From: Balanoglossus misakiensis
Lineage: Eukaryota > Hemichordata
Assembly (NCBI GenBank): GCA_040954595.2
Contig: CM082581.2
Coordinates: 372,001-436,000, forward strand
Length of the DNA: 64,000 nt
Direction: 5' to 3'
The notes under the pieces: generated by a model
Database searches by the model: none
Seen by the model: the letters and a program-made list of their open reading frames with translations, nothing else
What the model was told of the DNA's origin: nothing
Position numbers and translations under genes: made by a program
Shown here: positions 1 to 11,400 of the stretch, piece after piece
Numbering within the stretch: the stretch's first letter is position 1
Layout: the number at the start of each line of letters is the position of its first letter

Positions 1-1200
1 TAACATTTGGCTAGCTATATCGTTTATTATTAATGAATTAATTAATATGACTGACTGACTGACTGACTGACTTAATGAATCAATCAATCAATCAATCAAT
101 CACCCAGACATGGCCTGGAAGGATTCACCCCCTGTTGAGATGTTGGCACCCCCTAGCAAATTGTCATGGTCGGGGTGGTCAGTGGCCCTTAAAATGATGT
201 CACTCACATGATAGAGATATTAATTACATAACTCTTTTCCAGAGTGTGCTCTATTTACAGTCTGCACTATATACAGGTACATGTGTAATGATATTTCAAT
301 TACTTTTGGAATCACAGGACAGTAGAAAGGTTGATTGAACAAAAGGTTTTTGAAATTCACTCACCATGTATTGGAACAGCTCTTACAGACATCACATCAT
401 CATTCAACGCTAAATCTTCGTAACTTTTACATACTGTTAATATAAATATAATTACTTTTCTTTAAATATCATCCAAATATTACAATGTTTCTAGCAATTT
501 CATAAACTGCATTAAGATAATACTGTGTGTATGATATATACTTTGTGGATAGGATACAGATCTTTGCTTATTACCAAGAATATAACACCATGTGTTTGGA
601 TTTTAAATGCAGTTCGGAGCTGACTGTGTTGCATTTTGACTGCAAAATTAAAATATTTAGTTACATTTCCTTGCATTTAGTGTTGAAAATGTCACTTTCA
701 GCTTTAAAATGAGCACTGATATCTATGGAACTAGGAGAATTGTGCTTTCTACAACATACAATATTTACATTTAATCAAACAACAGGAGGATATTTGACAG
801 TCAATCAATAAATATGACATACATATGAGTTGCATGTACACAACTAGACACATGTATGCATGTGATATTTAAAGGGACATTAACTGTAACACATGCTCTA
901 CCCAGAACTCCACTTGTCAACATAATCTGTATGTGTGTAACGGCTATTGAAATGAATTCTAGTCCAGACTTGAATTCAAATTTAGAATAACAATACTGAC
1001 TAGACACACCTATATTTCATCATGATTCAGGGATCTGAAGAAGACACTGCAGTAAATACTTAAAACAAAAATATTGAAAACAAAGTGAAAAGTTGTACAG
1101 CTAGTGAAGCTTGAAATATGTTCAGACACAAGTAGAACAGGCAATGAAAACACATTATAAACATTGAGAAAAACACCCAAAGTAACATGTACTACCGGTA
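1..1200 (+). repeat. Dispersed repeat family R1, copy 1 (cut by left edge)
   Basis: This stretch matches 35061-36285 almost base for base in the same orientation, and its first ~700 bases also match 30547-31270 in reverse. The copies share the same simple-repeat patch, the same AT-rich body and short shadow ORFs with no recognisable product. Similarity to the 35 kb copy stops near 1200, where this copy continues into unrelated sequence. The other end lies outside the window, so termini and class are unknown. A diverged relative is recognisable at about 27370-27610. I see no coding capacity. Confidence 0.85.
46..104. repeat. (TGAC)n and (AATC)n simple repeats
   Basis: Five or more TGAC units are followed by seven or so AATC units. 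The same compound microsatellite, with different repeat numbers, sits at the equivalent place in the R1 copies at about 31165-31230 and 35108-35185. Confidence 0.9.
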
Positions 1201-1424
1201 TCTATGGGGGCTGTTCTGGTCAAAATTGTAGTTTATTACTAAAACATGTTAGAATTAATTTTATAAAGCCTGGAATTAATTTTACCAGTATGTAGAATTA
1301 TTTTTTATGTGCTTTAATTATTTTTTGTAGTCATGCAGAAATCATTTTATGTGTTCTAAATTTTAGCTTATCTTTGTTAGAAATAATTTTGCCAACAATA
1401 TCTCAAATTATTTTTACGTGAACA

Positions 1425-1578
1425 ATCGAATTAATTACAGGTGTAGTGTCGAATTAATTTTACGTGTTGTGTCGAATTAATTTCACGTGTAGTGTCGAAT
1501 TAATATCACCTGTTTGGTCAAATTAATTTCACGTGTTGTGTCGAATTATTTTACGTTGTGTCGAATTAATATTGCCCT
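1425..1578. repeat. Short minisatellite, ~23 bp unit
   Basis: About six degenerate copies of a unit reading GTGTCGAATTAATTTTACGT or close to it lie head to tail. Sequence from 1240 to 1425 carries looser GAATTAATTTT-like matches, so the array decays leftwards. No gene is apparent. Confidence 0.75.
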
Positions 1579-1600
1579 TAGAATCCTTTCCGCGTAAATC

Positions 1601-1611
1601 AAGATGGCGGC
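1601..1611 (+). promoter_or_regulatory. YY1-like motif, possible initiator
   Basis: AAGATGGCGGC matches the canonical YY1 site, which is often found at transcription starts and in the 5' ends of some retroelements. The ATG inside it opens a frame of only 11 codons. The surroundings are slightly CpG richer than the AT-rich flank. This is a motif match only. Confidence 0.3.
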
Positions 1612-2091
1612 GGCTGAGCATGTCTTTCTCGCTGCATAAAGTTCAAAAAGGGGCCGTTGTACTAGTTGTGAGACGTTTTGGGGTGATTTGCTGTCTAATA
1701 TAAATGCAGTGTGCTCGAAAACGACGATCGGTGCACGAGTTTTGGTCTACAGACAGAATTTTCTAGTCAAACCACTCAAAACCACTACCAGTTGGTGTAA
1801 TCGCCAGCCTTGCTATGGTATAGCCCAGCTCTGCGTACAGTGTTCTTGGCGTGGAGGCTGTGTAACGCCGGGAACACACAGACCTGTACGCAGAGCTAGC
1901 TGTTGCCCCGCGTTGCCAGTTCACCTAGATTGAATAAATTTTGACATCTGAACATACGAAAATTGTGTTAATTTGTTATTTCCCGAACTAAGAAATAGCT
2001 GTAGGGCCAGACCCTGGGAAACGACAAATAAAGTATTCCTTAATATTTCCTTGTAAACTCAAGTTTTGTGTAAATAAATTTGAATTAAAAG

Positions 2092-2113
2092 GACAAAGTC
2101 TCTCTCTACATAA
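2092..2113 (+). repeat. Remnant of the fold-back element end seen at 8.3 kb
   Basis: The block containing GGACAAAGTCTCTCTCT is the same as the terminal sequence of the palindromic element at 8320-8672. Only one end is present here. Confidence 0.5.
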
Positions 2114-2146
2114 CCATATTTATTGGAAATTTGATAGCTTGCATTC

Positions 2147-2870
2147 TAGATTTACCTCTGGAGGGGGGGGGTGGGGCAAGAGAATTCAATTTTTTTACCG
2201 CTAAATTTCACATGCCCACCGTACACAACCAGAAATATTTTCAAATCCCCCCTTCCGAACTGCCAAAAATTTGAAATTCCCCCATTGTGTCCAAACACAT
2301 CACCTATCTATCTTGTAAAAAAGAAAAACAGTGCTCCCATGAAAAGAATTTGAAACTGATGTTTCCCCTCATCAGTGGGTATTAAAACTGAACATTGTTT
2401 TTATTTTTTAAGTATTTGTATTCTGTGCTGGGAGACATTGAAAAACCGAGAATTGAAGGGGATTTTATAAAATACAGAGCTCAAAGCTGCATTTTAATGA
2501 ACCTGGCAAAAGCAAATTAACTCAACTACCGGTATGTTGGGGAGGACAAATTTAACTGTCGCCGCTCAAAGTTATCATTGGGTGGGGGCAAGACCCCTGA
2601 CCTGGGACACTAGATAAACCAGTCAATGATTGAAAGGTGTTGATGAATGGAGGGGGTGGGTATTAGAAAATTTTGTAAAATAAAGGGCGCAAAACTGTAT
2701 TTTTGTGGACTCAAAATAAATATTTAGTCGTCAAAGTTTTCAAGTCGCCCCTTTCAGTCCCTAAATTATTTCAAATTCCCCCCTTACATACCCTCAATTT
2801 TTTCAAATCCCCCCCTCAATTCTCCCCCCCCCCTGCAGAGGTGTTTGTGAATGCAGCCCTACTGTCTATG
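2147..2870. mobile_element. GGCTGC-terminal MITE, diverged copy
   Basis: This region lines up with the interior of the elements at 25185-25931 and 29667-30451, including runs of C and G, the block about an active-looking but non-coding TTCACATGCCC stretch, and the right end reading GTGAATGCAGCC. The left terminus is eroded but still reads ACCTCTGGAGGGG. The short ORFs here are shadows of C-rich repeat sequence. No transposase is encoded. Confidence 0.75.
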
Positions 2871-3204
2871 TATCTCTGTTTACGTCTATGGTGTGGGGTA
2901 ACACAGAAACATAAACAAGTACAGAGATTGTTCAGCAAGTAATGTTAATTGTAGAAAAAAGTATATCAGAACAGCGTTAATGCAAAGTTCCTCAAGAAAG
3001 AGGGACTTTAGTGCTTAATGTTAACAGCTCCTTATGGTGTAACTAGACCTTTACCGATACCGGCGATGCCTCCACACCATAGTACCACAGCTCACAAGCA
3101 TTGCCATAGGCAATGCTGGCGATTATCCCAACTGCGTAGTGACTAGAAAATTCTGTCTGTAGACCAAAACTCGTGCACCGATCGCCGTTTTCTAGCACGG
3201 AAGA

Positions 3205-4909
3205 AAACGCCTAGAAAACGCCGTGGTCTTCCCGTAAACGTTGGAATCACACTGCAGTGGTCGCCTGATTCAACCAGTAAAGGTCACATGAGGTCATCAA
3301 TTGTTGTCGGTTTTCTGGTTGAATATTCTCTGAAAGCACGCCTTTTGCAAATTTGCAAATTTGCAATTGGTGTCAGTAGTCATGAACTTTAATGTATGGA
3401 GCATCACTCGGCCCCAGTTACTGAGTTGCGATAGGGCGAAATCAACAGCGGAAACTGATTGTCGATCGTCTATGTCTCAAGCTTACCTTGTTTACGGACT
3501 GAATCAGGGGACTGCAGCAGCGTTATTTCGACGAATGTGATTCTACCCACACATTAAGTCGTGAAAACTATCTGTGATATCTTAAAACACACTAAATACT
3601 GTAATGTTTCAATACTCACTGCGCCAAATATGTATATAGGAATAATGATGGTGGACAGTGTGGGGGCATGACTTGCAGAAAACAGCTGGTTGCTCGCTCC
3701 TTGGCTTCGCATGTTTTCCGCTATTCTTTCACAGAAATATTGACACTGTCCTGGATGTGTAACGAACACTGGCCAAGTAACGTCCATAGAAAAGGCGACA
3801 TTGGAGTTGACGACAGAAAAAATGTGCCATTAAAACGAACTGGCAGATTCGCTAGCCTGCATCTCAAATGTGTTTACAACGAAGACGCTGTAAGGGGTCA
3901 AAGTCTACGGGTCGAAGGTCAGCAACAGCGTCCTCGTGGGGTATATTCTGCGGGACAATCCCTCTTTCTGGAGTGTCCAACGGAAGAAGCGGGTGGGTCT
4001 GCTTCTTCCGCTGCACTCTTTTCGGGAGCGCAGCGGAAGAAGCAGAGGGGTCTGGGTAACCAAACTTGTTATCTGAGGTATACAAGAAACTTGAGTAAAC
4101 AAGAGACAATTTCAAAGATCTTTGAAAACACAGATGAGAGCGAAATAGGTCGATAATAAAGGTTGCACCATTCTAGATTTCATGAAGTAATGGTAACTAA
4201 TAACCTGCAATTGCTGAATTTTAACGAAAAGAAATAAAAAAATCAACAAACTGACTCTGTTATGTAACGCTTTGTGTAAATTGGTACATTAGAGTTGAGT
4301 TGATATGCCGAATTATTGCAGAATCTAACAGGAAATGGGATGGGAGAACCTCAGGCTACCATGACTACTGTTAGGCCTAAACACTTTATTTTCGCAAGTT
4401 GAAATTTTCGCGATATCGTAAGAGGCCACTGTTTTAATTCCCGAGTTTTAATATTCGCGTTCTCTTATTTTATTCACTGCATCGTCATCTTCAAAAAAAT
4501 TACGCGACTTTTTATTTTCACGCTATTTTGGCTCGCGCGTATTTCGCGAAAATTTATTGTCTTTTACAGCATATACAAAGGAGTGGATTTCAGCTCCTAA
4601 AGTCAGGGGGTTCCAACACATTTCAGTTCATTCTACACCCTGTTCTACACTAAAGGAGTTCGTTCCAGAGTGGGGTCCAGCCTGGACTACAGGCCTTGTC
4701 CAGTATATCAACGGTTGATCCTTTTTGAAATAAAGTCATAGGCCTATCATTGGCGTTTAAATCTACTCTACTCGTGTTTCCGTCTCTGCATCAACCGACA
4801 TTCCGACCAGACTCTACGAATTTATCCCACCAATTATGGGCTGAGGGAAATATTTGCCATTTGGGGACAATTTTCTCTCCAAAATCGGCATGATCGGTAC
4901 ATAATGTTA
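3205..4909. other. No supported gene; mixed unique sequence
   Basis: I see no recognisable gene here. The longest frame (3668-4156, plus, 162 codons) resembles no family I know and overlaps open frames on the other strand, so it is probably chance. It contains a short palindrome around GCGGAAGAAGC (3983-4045) that could form a hairpin. Bases ~4385-4565 repeat the motif TTTTCGCG and its complement, typical of a degraded short palindromic element. Confidence 0.5.
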
Positions 4910-5537
4910 GGGAGCATTCGTTTTTTACAGGGAGGGGGGGGGGGGCGGTGGAATTTGAGTCGCCGACTAAATGTAAAAGACAACCCCCCTTCGAAATTAC
5001 TTTTCTAAAATGTGTCCCCCCCCTAAATTCTTCAATTGTAAAATGTGACCCCCCCCCCCCCAAAAAAAGAGTTTATCCTCCGGATTAAACTTGAAATCCC
5101 CCTCCCCATTTTCTTTCACAGAGCAAAACACATCACCTCTATATCTTGTAAAAAAGAAAAACAGCGCTCCCATGAAAAGAATTTGAAACCGATGTTTCCC
5201 CTCATCATCAAAACTGAACAGTTTTTATTTTTTAAGTATTTGTATTCTGTGTTGGGAGACATTGTAAACCGAGAATTGAAGGGGTGGGTTTGGGAGGGGG
5301 TGTCCCCCTCCCACATTAGAAAATTTTGTAAAATAAAGGGCGTGAAACTGCATTTTTGTGGACTCAAAATAAATATTTAGCCGTCAAAGTTTCAGTCAAG
5401 TCCCCCCCTTTCAGTCCCTATATAATAATCCCTTGATTATAAAATTTGTCCCCCCCTAAAAACTGCTTTGTAAAAGTAAACCCCCCCCCCTGATTTCCAC
5501 CGCCCCCCCCCCCTCCCTGTAAAAAACGAATGCTCCC
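4910..5537. mobile_element. GGGAGC-terminal MITE, short copy (628 bp)
   Basis: Near-perfect terminal inverted repeats begin GGGAGCATTCGTTTTTTACA and run on into a poly-G/poly-C tract. The copy is flanked by TTA at 4907-4909 and 5538-5540, a 3-bp target duplication typical of PIF/Harbinger-type elements. The interior shares blocks with the 'GGCTGC' family (a stretch near 5104-5400), so this copy is a hybrid of the two. No protein is encoded, so it would need transposase in trans. Confidence 0.88.
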
Positions 5538-5950
5538 TTACGCATCCGAGCCTACTCGGTGTGAAAAAATGTTGATTCTGTAGGCCAGTGTAGGCCTAAA
5601 TTGCTATCAAATACAAGTTTTAAATATCTCAAAATTCATGTTTGGGAATGAAACTTTTGCAGAGTTCGTCTATTAAAATATGAAAAGACGTTTTACTTTT
5701 ACAGTTTTACTTTCCAGTACTGGTCTGTTCCCCCGCCCATTCCCACGCTGACTGCGCTATAGGCTAAAAGGAAAGGATGGCTTTGCTCGTCACCGTGACT
5801 GTAGCGAAAGGGAATCACTATATAACATCCGCTGTATTAGATACACTGCCCGGGGAAACTTTCATAGCAGTCTGGGCCATCTGGCCTTATATATTACACG
5901 GCTTGCAATGAACACTCGTACTTGGAGCCAGCTGACAAAAAAAACAAAAC
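5538..5950. other. Possible gene-proximal sequence, nothing firm
   Basis: No ORF or repeat is supported. The stretch 5730-5950 is less AT rich than its surroundings and lies just upstream of the candidate exon, so it could hold a promoter. I found no clear TATA box or other decisive site. Confidence 0.3.
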
Positions 5951-6099
5951 ATGGCCTTGGGGGCGCTGTATAGTCGTGGTGTCATGGCGGGGCGATTTGA
6001 ATCTCTGACTTCCATCGCTCGGATTGAATGGATCGCGAAGCCCTCAAAATGGAATATTATTCCTGAAATACTGGTTCCAAGTATTCGCCAGAGGTCCAG
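5951..6099 (+). CDS. Candidate first coding exon (unknown protein)
   Basis: An ATG at 5951 opens 49 codons plus two bases up to a possible donor at CCAG|GTGCAAG. The peptide start (MALGALYSRGVMAGRFESLT) is basic and hydroxylated without acids at first, like a mitochondrial presequence, but I recognise no family. Removing 6100-8899 would join it in frame to the candidate exon at 8900, and then to 10383, giving 106 codons and a stop. The donor is poor at +4/+5, and phase agreement alone happens by chance one time in three. A better donor (GTGAGT) lies at 6377 but its frame does not fit exon 2. Confidence 0.2.
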
Positions 6100-8319
6100 G
6101 TGCAAGTTTTATCATGAACAGTTCAAGTTTCTTGTGTATTTCTAGCGCAGGCAGTGGAAGTTGTCCAACGTAATGGAATTTTACACGATTGCGTCACAAG
6201 GTGTCATGGCGGACTTTATCTCTCTGACGAGAATATTCGGGATGGATGCCGTCACTGAACGCGAAGAATAGTATATTATGATTAGTGTGCGCGTTTGAAT
6301 CCAAATGTTATGCTGGAGTCCCTCTGAAGATGTTACACAGTGTGCATGGAATATCGTTGGTCGACTTGAACGTTTCAGTGAGTACATTAGGTCCTATTTA
6401 ATTAAATTTAATATCGTGTTTACGAAAAAACATGCCGTGACATAATTTGTGACCCCGGCCAGCATTGATGAAGGATTCAATTTTATTACACATATTCATA
6501 GTAAGCGAAAAATTGGGTTTCAGATGCATTTTTAGGCTTTTTATATCATAATAACGAGTTTGTATGAATGTTTACTCATAGTCGTATTCATACAACAAGC
6601 TAAATAGTCAGTAGTTCCATAGCAAACCAAAACTATCCATATAAAGCATGACTAGACAAATTTCTATCCGAGCAATTACAACTTGAATTTCACTAGAGTA
6701 GCAACGCTCATAAAGTTGACTGAAACGTTGTGTTTAGGTCCCATGGTATGTATGTCAATCCAAATAAAAAAACTTGGAAACCACTTGGCATATCACCTTG
6801 ATATAAACGAAGTTGTCATTCTCAAAAATATGCAAATTAGCTTGAACATGTGAAATTGGTCAAAACTCCGAAACTCAACAACTATTGGGCAAATTACTTT
6901 GAAAATTGGTATGAATGTACCTTATGTCAACCACTGAACCTCATACAGTCCTCAAAATTTTAGTTAATATCATGAATTTTCTATTTTTATGAAGATTTTA
7001 GTCTTTTTTTATATTATAGACTGTAAACAATCATGGGTTGATTGCTTTAAAATTTATTATGAAGCTTCCAATAGGTAATCTAAGTCATTTTTTCCAGTTT
7101 GTTGCATAATTTGCATATTTGTAATTTTTGGGTAATTTTTATGATTTTTTGTAAAAAATCATTTCTCTGAAACCTCTTGTCCAGAATCATTAGGATTTTG
7201 GTAGGCATGTTCCTAGGGATAACCCAAGTAAGCTGTCGTACATACCTTGTTGGTGAAATTTCCATATTCGTGTTCTTGGGGCAATTTTGGGGGATTTTGC
7301 GCAAAAAAATTGTTTTCTATGAAACCGTTTGTCAGATTGCTTTGAATTTTTGTAGGCACATTCCTTATGGTGATTGAAGTAAGACATTGTACAATTCTGG
7401 TGATATTTGCATTCTTGTGTTTTTACCACTTTTGAAGCAATATTGCTGTGACATTTTGTGGGAATTATCATGTGGGAACTCAAGTAGGTAATGAAAAGTG
7501 TTGGTGAAATTTGTGTTCTTAGGGCAATTTTTGGTGTATTGGGTCTTAATTAGGCGCTTGGGTCCCTACTGTAATTACTGGAGTTTTTTTTTCTTTTTTC
7601 TTGAGTCATTTTAATTTTTTGTTCACCTAGATCTCAGAAACTGCGCTTCTGAACCTTGGCATATAAAGGTTGGCAAACACATCTGGTCACTGATAACATA
7701 CTTTGTATAAATAGTGGGACTTTTTTGTTTTGGTTATGTAAATGTCTCCATACACAATATTTTTAGCCTGTCAATATGATTTTTCCACAGCGGACACAAT
7801 GTGTGTTTGTGCTGTGGTGAATCTAGGATCAGAGATTTGAGTTCATTTTTGCCGGTGGTCTCCACTTTAAGGGCCTTTTGATAATGAGAGGGACATTTTT
7901 TCTGTTGCCATTATGACAATCATACTAGTATACAAATATTCATAAAGTAAGGCAAGATTGAGAGTAAGAATTGCAGAGAATTCCATTGCAGTTTTAGTCT
8001 GTACACTGCACTGCAATTACACCCCATGTAAAGTGTAGGAATAAAATTGTGCTATCTAATCTTTTTTTCGGTGTGATCATGATTATCAATGATGATTTGT
8101 GAAGCATTTTCCAATATTTTACAATGTGAGCTGCTGTTCTGAGTCAATGATCTGAATTGCACATTTGCATAAAGTTCAAAAGAATAGCACCCTTGATTCA
8201 AACACCAACTGTATCATCTTAATGTTGAACTGCCTGTGGTAACATTTTCTGGGCTTTTACTGAGGAGACTATTGACAATTGACCATGTCTGCGTCTATTC
8301 AAGTATTTCAGCATTCTCA
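6100..8319. other. Mostly AT-rich sequence with weak ~150 bp tandem repeats
   Basis: Between about 7140 and 7510 two to three diverged copies of a ~135-150 bp unit can be aligned (repeated features: a TTTTGTAAAAAA-like run, then ATGAAACC, TTGTAGGCA, then TTGGTGAAATTT). The rest shows no gene or clear repeat. A second, shorter ATGGCGGAC start at 6205 resembles the 5990 region and may be an old duplication. Confidence 0.45.
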
Positions 8320-8672
8320 GCCTAGGAAGTTAAACGGACAAAGTCTCTCTCTCCCTGCCCTTTTCCCATTAATTAGGTTTGATACAACACACTGTTTATG
8401 TTAATGAACATTTGTATATGTAGTGAATGTACATTCAACAACACACAAATTGAGAGTGAAAGCTCACCCAAAATGAATAAATGGTAGACACTGATTATTC
8501 ATTTTGGCGAGTTTTTCACTCTCATGTCTACAAGCGGGATGGAAGTTGTGTGTGGTTGAACGTTGGTTCACTATATATCCACATATACATTAACATAAAC
8601 GGTGTCTTGTATCAAACATAATTATTGGGAAAAGGGTAGCAAAGAGAGACTTTGTCCTTTAACTTTCCTGCT
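8320..8672. mobile_element. Fold-back MITE (near-complete palindrome)
   Basis: The left half and right half are reverse complements over nearly the whole ~340 bp. Termini read GTTAAACGGACAAAGTCTCT and, inverted, GTTAAAGGACAAAGTCTCT. Matching interior blocks include GATACAACACA against TGTATCAAAC and a repeated AAAATGAATAA at the centre. It encodes nothing. Similarity continues a few bases outside the TTAAA, so the exact ends and target duplication are unclear. Confidence 0.85.
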
Positions 8673-8899
8673 TAGAACTATAGTAAATGTTCTCCTAAAT
8701 TTTAAAATTTAGGATTATAATATAAGGCTCTGTAGTTATCTCATTTTTATATGTGGATGAGAACTGGCAACAGTTTTATAAACAACTTTATACAAATTTG
8801 AAGATGAAAACATATGAGTTCCTCTTACCCATGATTTCTATATTTTTTGAAAGTTTTGATTTTGTGCTCAAAATTGTTTTCAACTTTCTTAAATTGCAG

Positions 8900-8999
8900 G
8901 AGGAACTTTCCATGTGATCTAGCCGACAGGACTTGTGGGAAAAAGTTGAAGATTACAGAAATAGATGTACATTATAGCAGCCGAGCTTTGAGCAGGGAA
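8900..8999 (+). CDS. Candidate internal coding exon (unknown protein)
   Basis: A good acceptor (pyrimidine-rich tract ending TTGCAG) precedes 100 bases that stay open in the one frame that continues the candidate exon at 5951. A donor AA|GTAAAA follows. The peptide contains RNFPCDLADRTCGKK and then KLKITEIDVHYSSR. It resembles no family I know. The call rests on splice motifs and frame only. Confidence 0.22.
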
Positions 9000-9599
9000 G
9001 TAAAATTTTTTATACGATGTACTTTATTGTTTTACTTGACAGCTTAAATATTGCATAATTGGCAGATGGTGCAGAATTCTGGCTGCCTTTAATAGGTGTT
9101 CACTTTGTGCTAGGGGGTCAAATCACATTATAATAATTGCATTCTGGGTAAAAAGTCGACAACTCACTGTAGTAAGAGATAGAATAAATGATATGTTTAC
9201 TGTATGTTATGACTTTCTTTGGTCAAACATGTCTGTCTTTGTACTTAACATATCAAACTCATTAAACTTTTTTCACATTTTGTTATTTTTTCTGTTACAA
9301 AGATTCAGAAAGACTCAATATCACTTTAGCTCATGAACTCCCATTTCTTAAACATGGCAAAAATCGGCCATCTTGAAATTGTGTCGACCATATTATGAGA
9401 TTTTCATCACTCACTTAGGTAGCTTAAAACCTATTTAAGGTAGGGAGGATTAAAAACGACATGGTAGGCATCTGCTTTTCAGTTTGGATTAACTTCATGA
9501 TGTTCAAATGCAAATTACGGCAAAGAGGATGATCACACCAGTCACGTTGAAATTGGAGCAGTAATATTCTTAAAATCAATGACAATTGAAAGACAAATG
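9000..9599. other. No feature seen
   Basis: AT-rich sequence without repeats, long frames or recognisable motifs; intron or intergenic. Confidence 0.5.
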
Positions 9600-9812
9600 T
9601 AATATGAGAAAAAAAATGATTAGGAATAATAGGATGAATAATAGGAGGATGATAATAAAATAACTAAAAATAATGACTACAATGATGATGATGATAATGA
9701 TGATTGTGATGATGATGATAATGATGATGATGATTATTATAATGAGGATGATGATGACAATAATGATGATGAAGATGTTACAAAAACAGTAACAATGATG
9801 ATGATGATTAGT
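9600..9812. repeat. GAT/AAT trinucleotide microsatellite, imperfect
   Basis: Runs of GATGATGAT interrupted by AATAATAGG-like units. Non-coding simple repeat, related in composition to the large arrays at 10.6 and 14.8 kb. Confidence 0.85.
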
Positions 9813-10382
9813 TCTTTATATCTGTGTAAGAAAGACACCAATAATAGTAGTTTCTGCAGAGCATATGTCAATGTGGTATTGTCTGGTTTTGGTGGATCTT
9901 CAGGATACTTTGAGACGCAATAGGTTGGAGAATGAATATGTCTTGAGTGGTATAGGTGGTTAATATTTGTTTCTTAGTGGTCTTAATTTAATCCAGAATA
10001 ATGGGTGTAATGTTGTATCTGTTACTAGCGTTAGCATTGTGGTTGTAGTGGTATAAAATAACAGAAATAATAATGTAAGTAAAGGTTTAATTTAACCATA
10101 AATATATGTTACACAGAGATGTATTTTCATCCAGACAATCAGTCACATTCATCTTAAATATTCGTCAGAATTGGTAGCCTAATGTTTATGCATAGTTCAA
10201 GTTTGCATTACATACTTTGTGATTCTGTGTACAGAGTTTTGCAAAGCAAATGTGTTTGTACAAACCAGGGTAAAATGATCCTAGTACATAGAGCTGTTGG
10301 TGAAAATTTATGACTGGTATAGATATATATCATTGATATGCCTGTTATTAAATGAATTAAATAAAGTTTTCTTTTTTTCTAG

Positions 10383-10454
10383 GAATGCACTTCATATGAA
10401 TCCCTGTTGCCTCGTATCATTTTAATGTACAAATGTAGCAGCCATTTTGCTTGA
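10383..10454 (+). CDS. Candidate terminal coding exon (unknown protein)
   Basis: A strong acceptor (TTTTCTTTTTTTCTAG) is followed by 23 codons and a TGA that continue the frame of the candidate exon ending at 8999 exactly at a codon boundary. No polyadenylation signal follows nearby, and the peptide is unfamiliar. This is a hypothesis about splicing only. Confidence 0.18.
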   Translation, partial: ECTSYESLLPRIILMYKCSSHFA

Positions 10455-10599
10455 CATGTAAAATATATCATGTAACGGGTTCGTCTGTGTTTCAGACAAA
10501 ATGCATGCATGCAAATTTAAATACAGTTACCATGGTAAATGGAGATCTGTACTAACTGGTACAGCAGTTTTAACCGTAACATAGCGGTGTTGAATATGA

Positions 10600-11075
10600 T
10601 AATACTGGTAATAGTGATGACAATGAATGTGAATCTGGTGGTACTGGTGATACTGATTAAGATAATAATGGTGGTGATGGTGATGATGATGGTGATGATG
10701 GTGATAATAATGGTGGTGATGGTGATACTGATGGTGATAATAGTGGTGGTGATGGTGATGATGATGATAATAATGGTGGTGATGGTGATGATGATGGTGA
10801 TAATAATGGTGGTGATGGTGATACTGATGGTGATAATAGTGGTGGTGATGGTGATAATGATGGTGATGATAGTGATAATAATGGTGATGATGGTGATAAT
10901 GATGGTGATGATGGTGATAATAATGGTAGTGATGGTGATACTGATGGTGATGATGGTGATAATAATGGTGGTGATGGTGATAATGATGGTGATGATGGTG
11001 ATACTGATGGTGATGGTGGTGATACTGATGGTGATGGTGATAATAATGGTTTAGATGGTGATACTGATGATATGG

Positions 11076-11135
<60 letters not shown>

Positions 11136-11136
11136 C
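10600..11136. repeat. GAT-rich compound microsatellite/minisatellite
   Basis: About 540 bases built from GGTGAT, GATGAT and GATAATAATGGT units, ending in an uninterrupted (GAT)n block at about 11075-11134. The 171-codon frame across it reads almost only M, V and I, and is an artefact of the trinucleotide period. Confidence 0.93.
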
Positions 11137-11400
11137 GATACTTATAAAAATAAAAATATCATACTCACATGTAATGACACAAAGCTTTGTAAATGGGTGA
11201 TCTGCTGGGTGCAGTCATGCTCTCAGGTGTTTTTTATTAAAACTTGCACACATGTGGGTGTTCCCATTCTGACCTGGCCAGTCAGATTTGGGGATGTCAT
11301 AACCTTGCACTCTCAAACATGAAATACCATATAAGTAACCACGCACTCAGAAGTTTCTGATTTATCAAACTAGTTAATAATATTACACTATGGAATTTGT
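11137..11400. other. Spacer without recognised features
   Basis: Short unique AT-rich sequence between two repeat arrays. Confidence 0.5.

Larger units (their letters stand above)
1706..3204. mobile_element. Composite element bounded by ~110 bp inverted repeats
   Basis: Bases ~1713-1822 and ~3090-3200 are inverted copies of each other, sharing a block built around GATCGGTGCACGAGTTTTGG and the sequence after it. Inside are a second small palindrome (~1827-1842 with ~1884-1905, around CTCTGCGTACAG), a remnant at 2092-2113, and a 'GGCTGC' element at about 2147-2870. No transposase ORF is visible. It could be a non-autonomous DNA transposon with that element inserted, or a chance pair of repeat fragments. 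I did not find a convincing target duplication. Confidence 0.5.

Noticed and set aside
3668-4156. 162-codon frame as a gene
   Set aside because: Overlaps frames on the opposite strand, has no recognisable domain and includes a palindrome; support is too thin.
10539-11054. 171-codon frame rich in M, V and I
   Set aside because: It is a translation of the GAT/GGT trinucleotide array and has no sequence complexity of its own.
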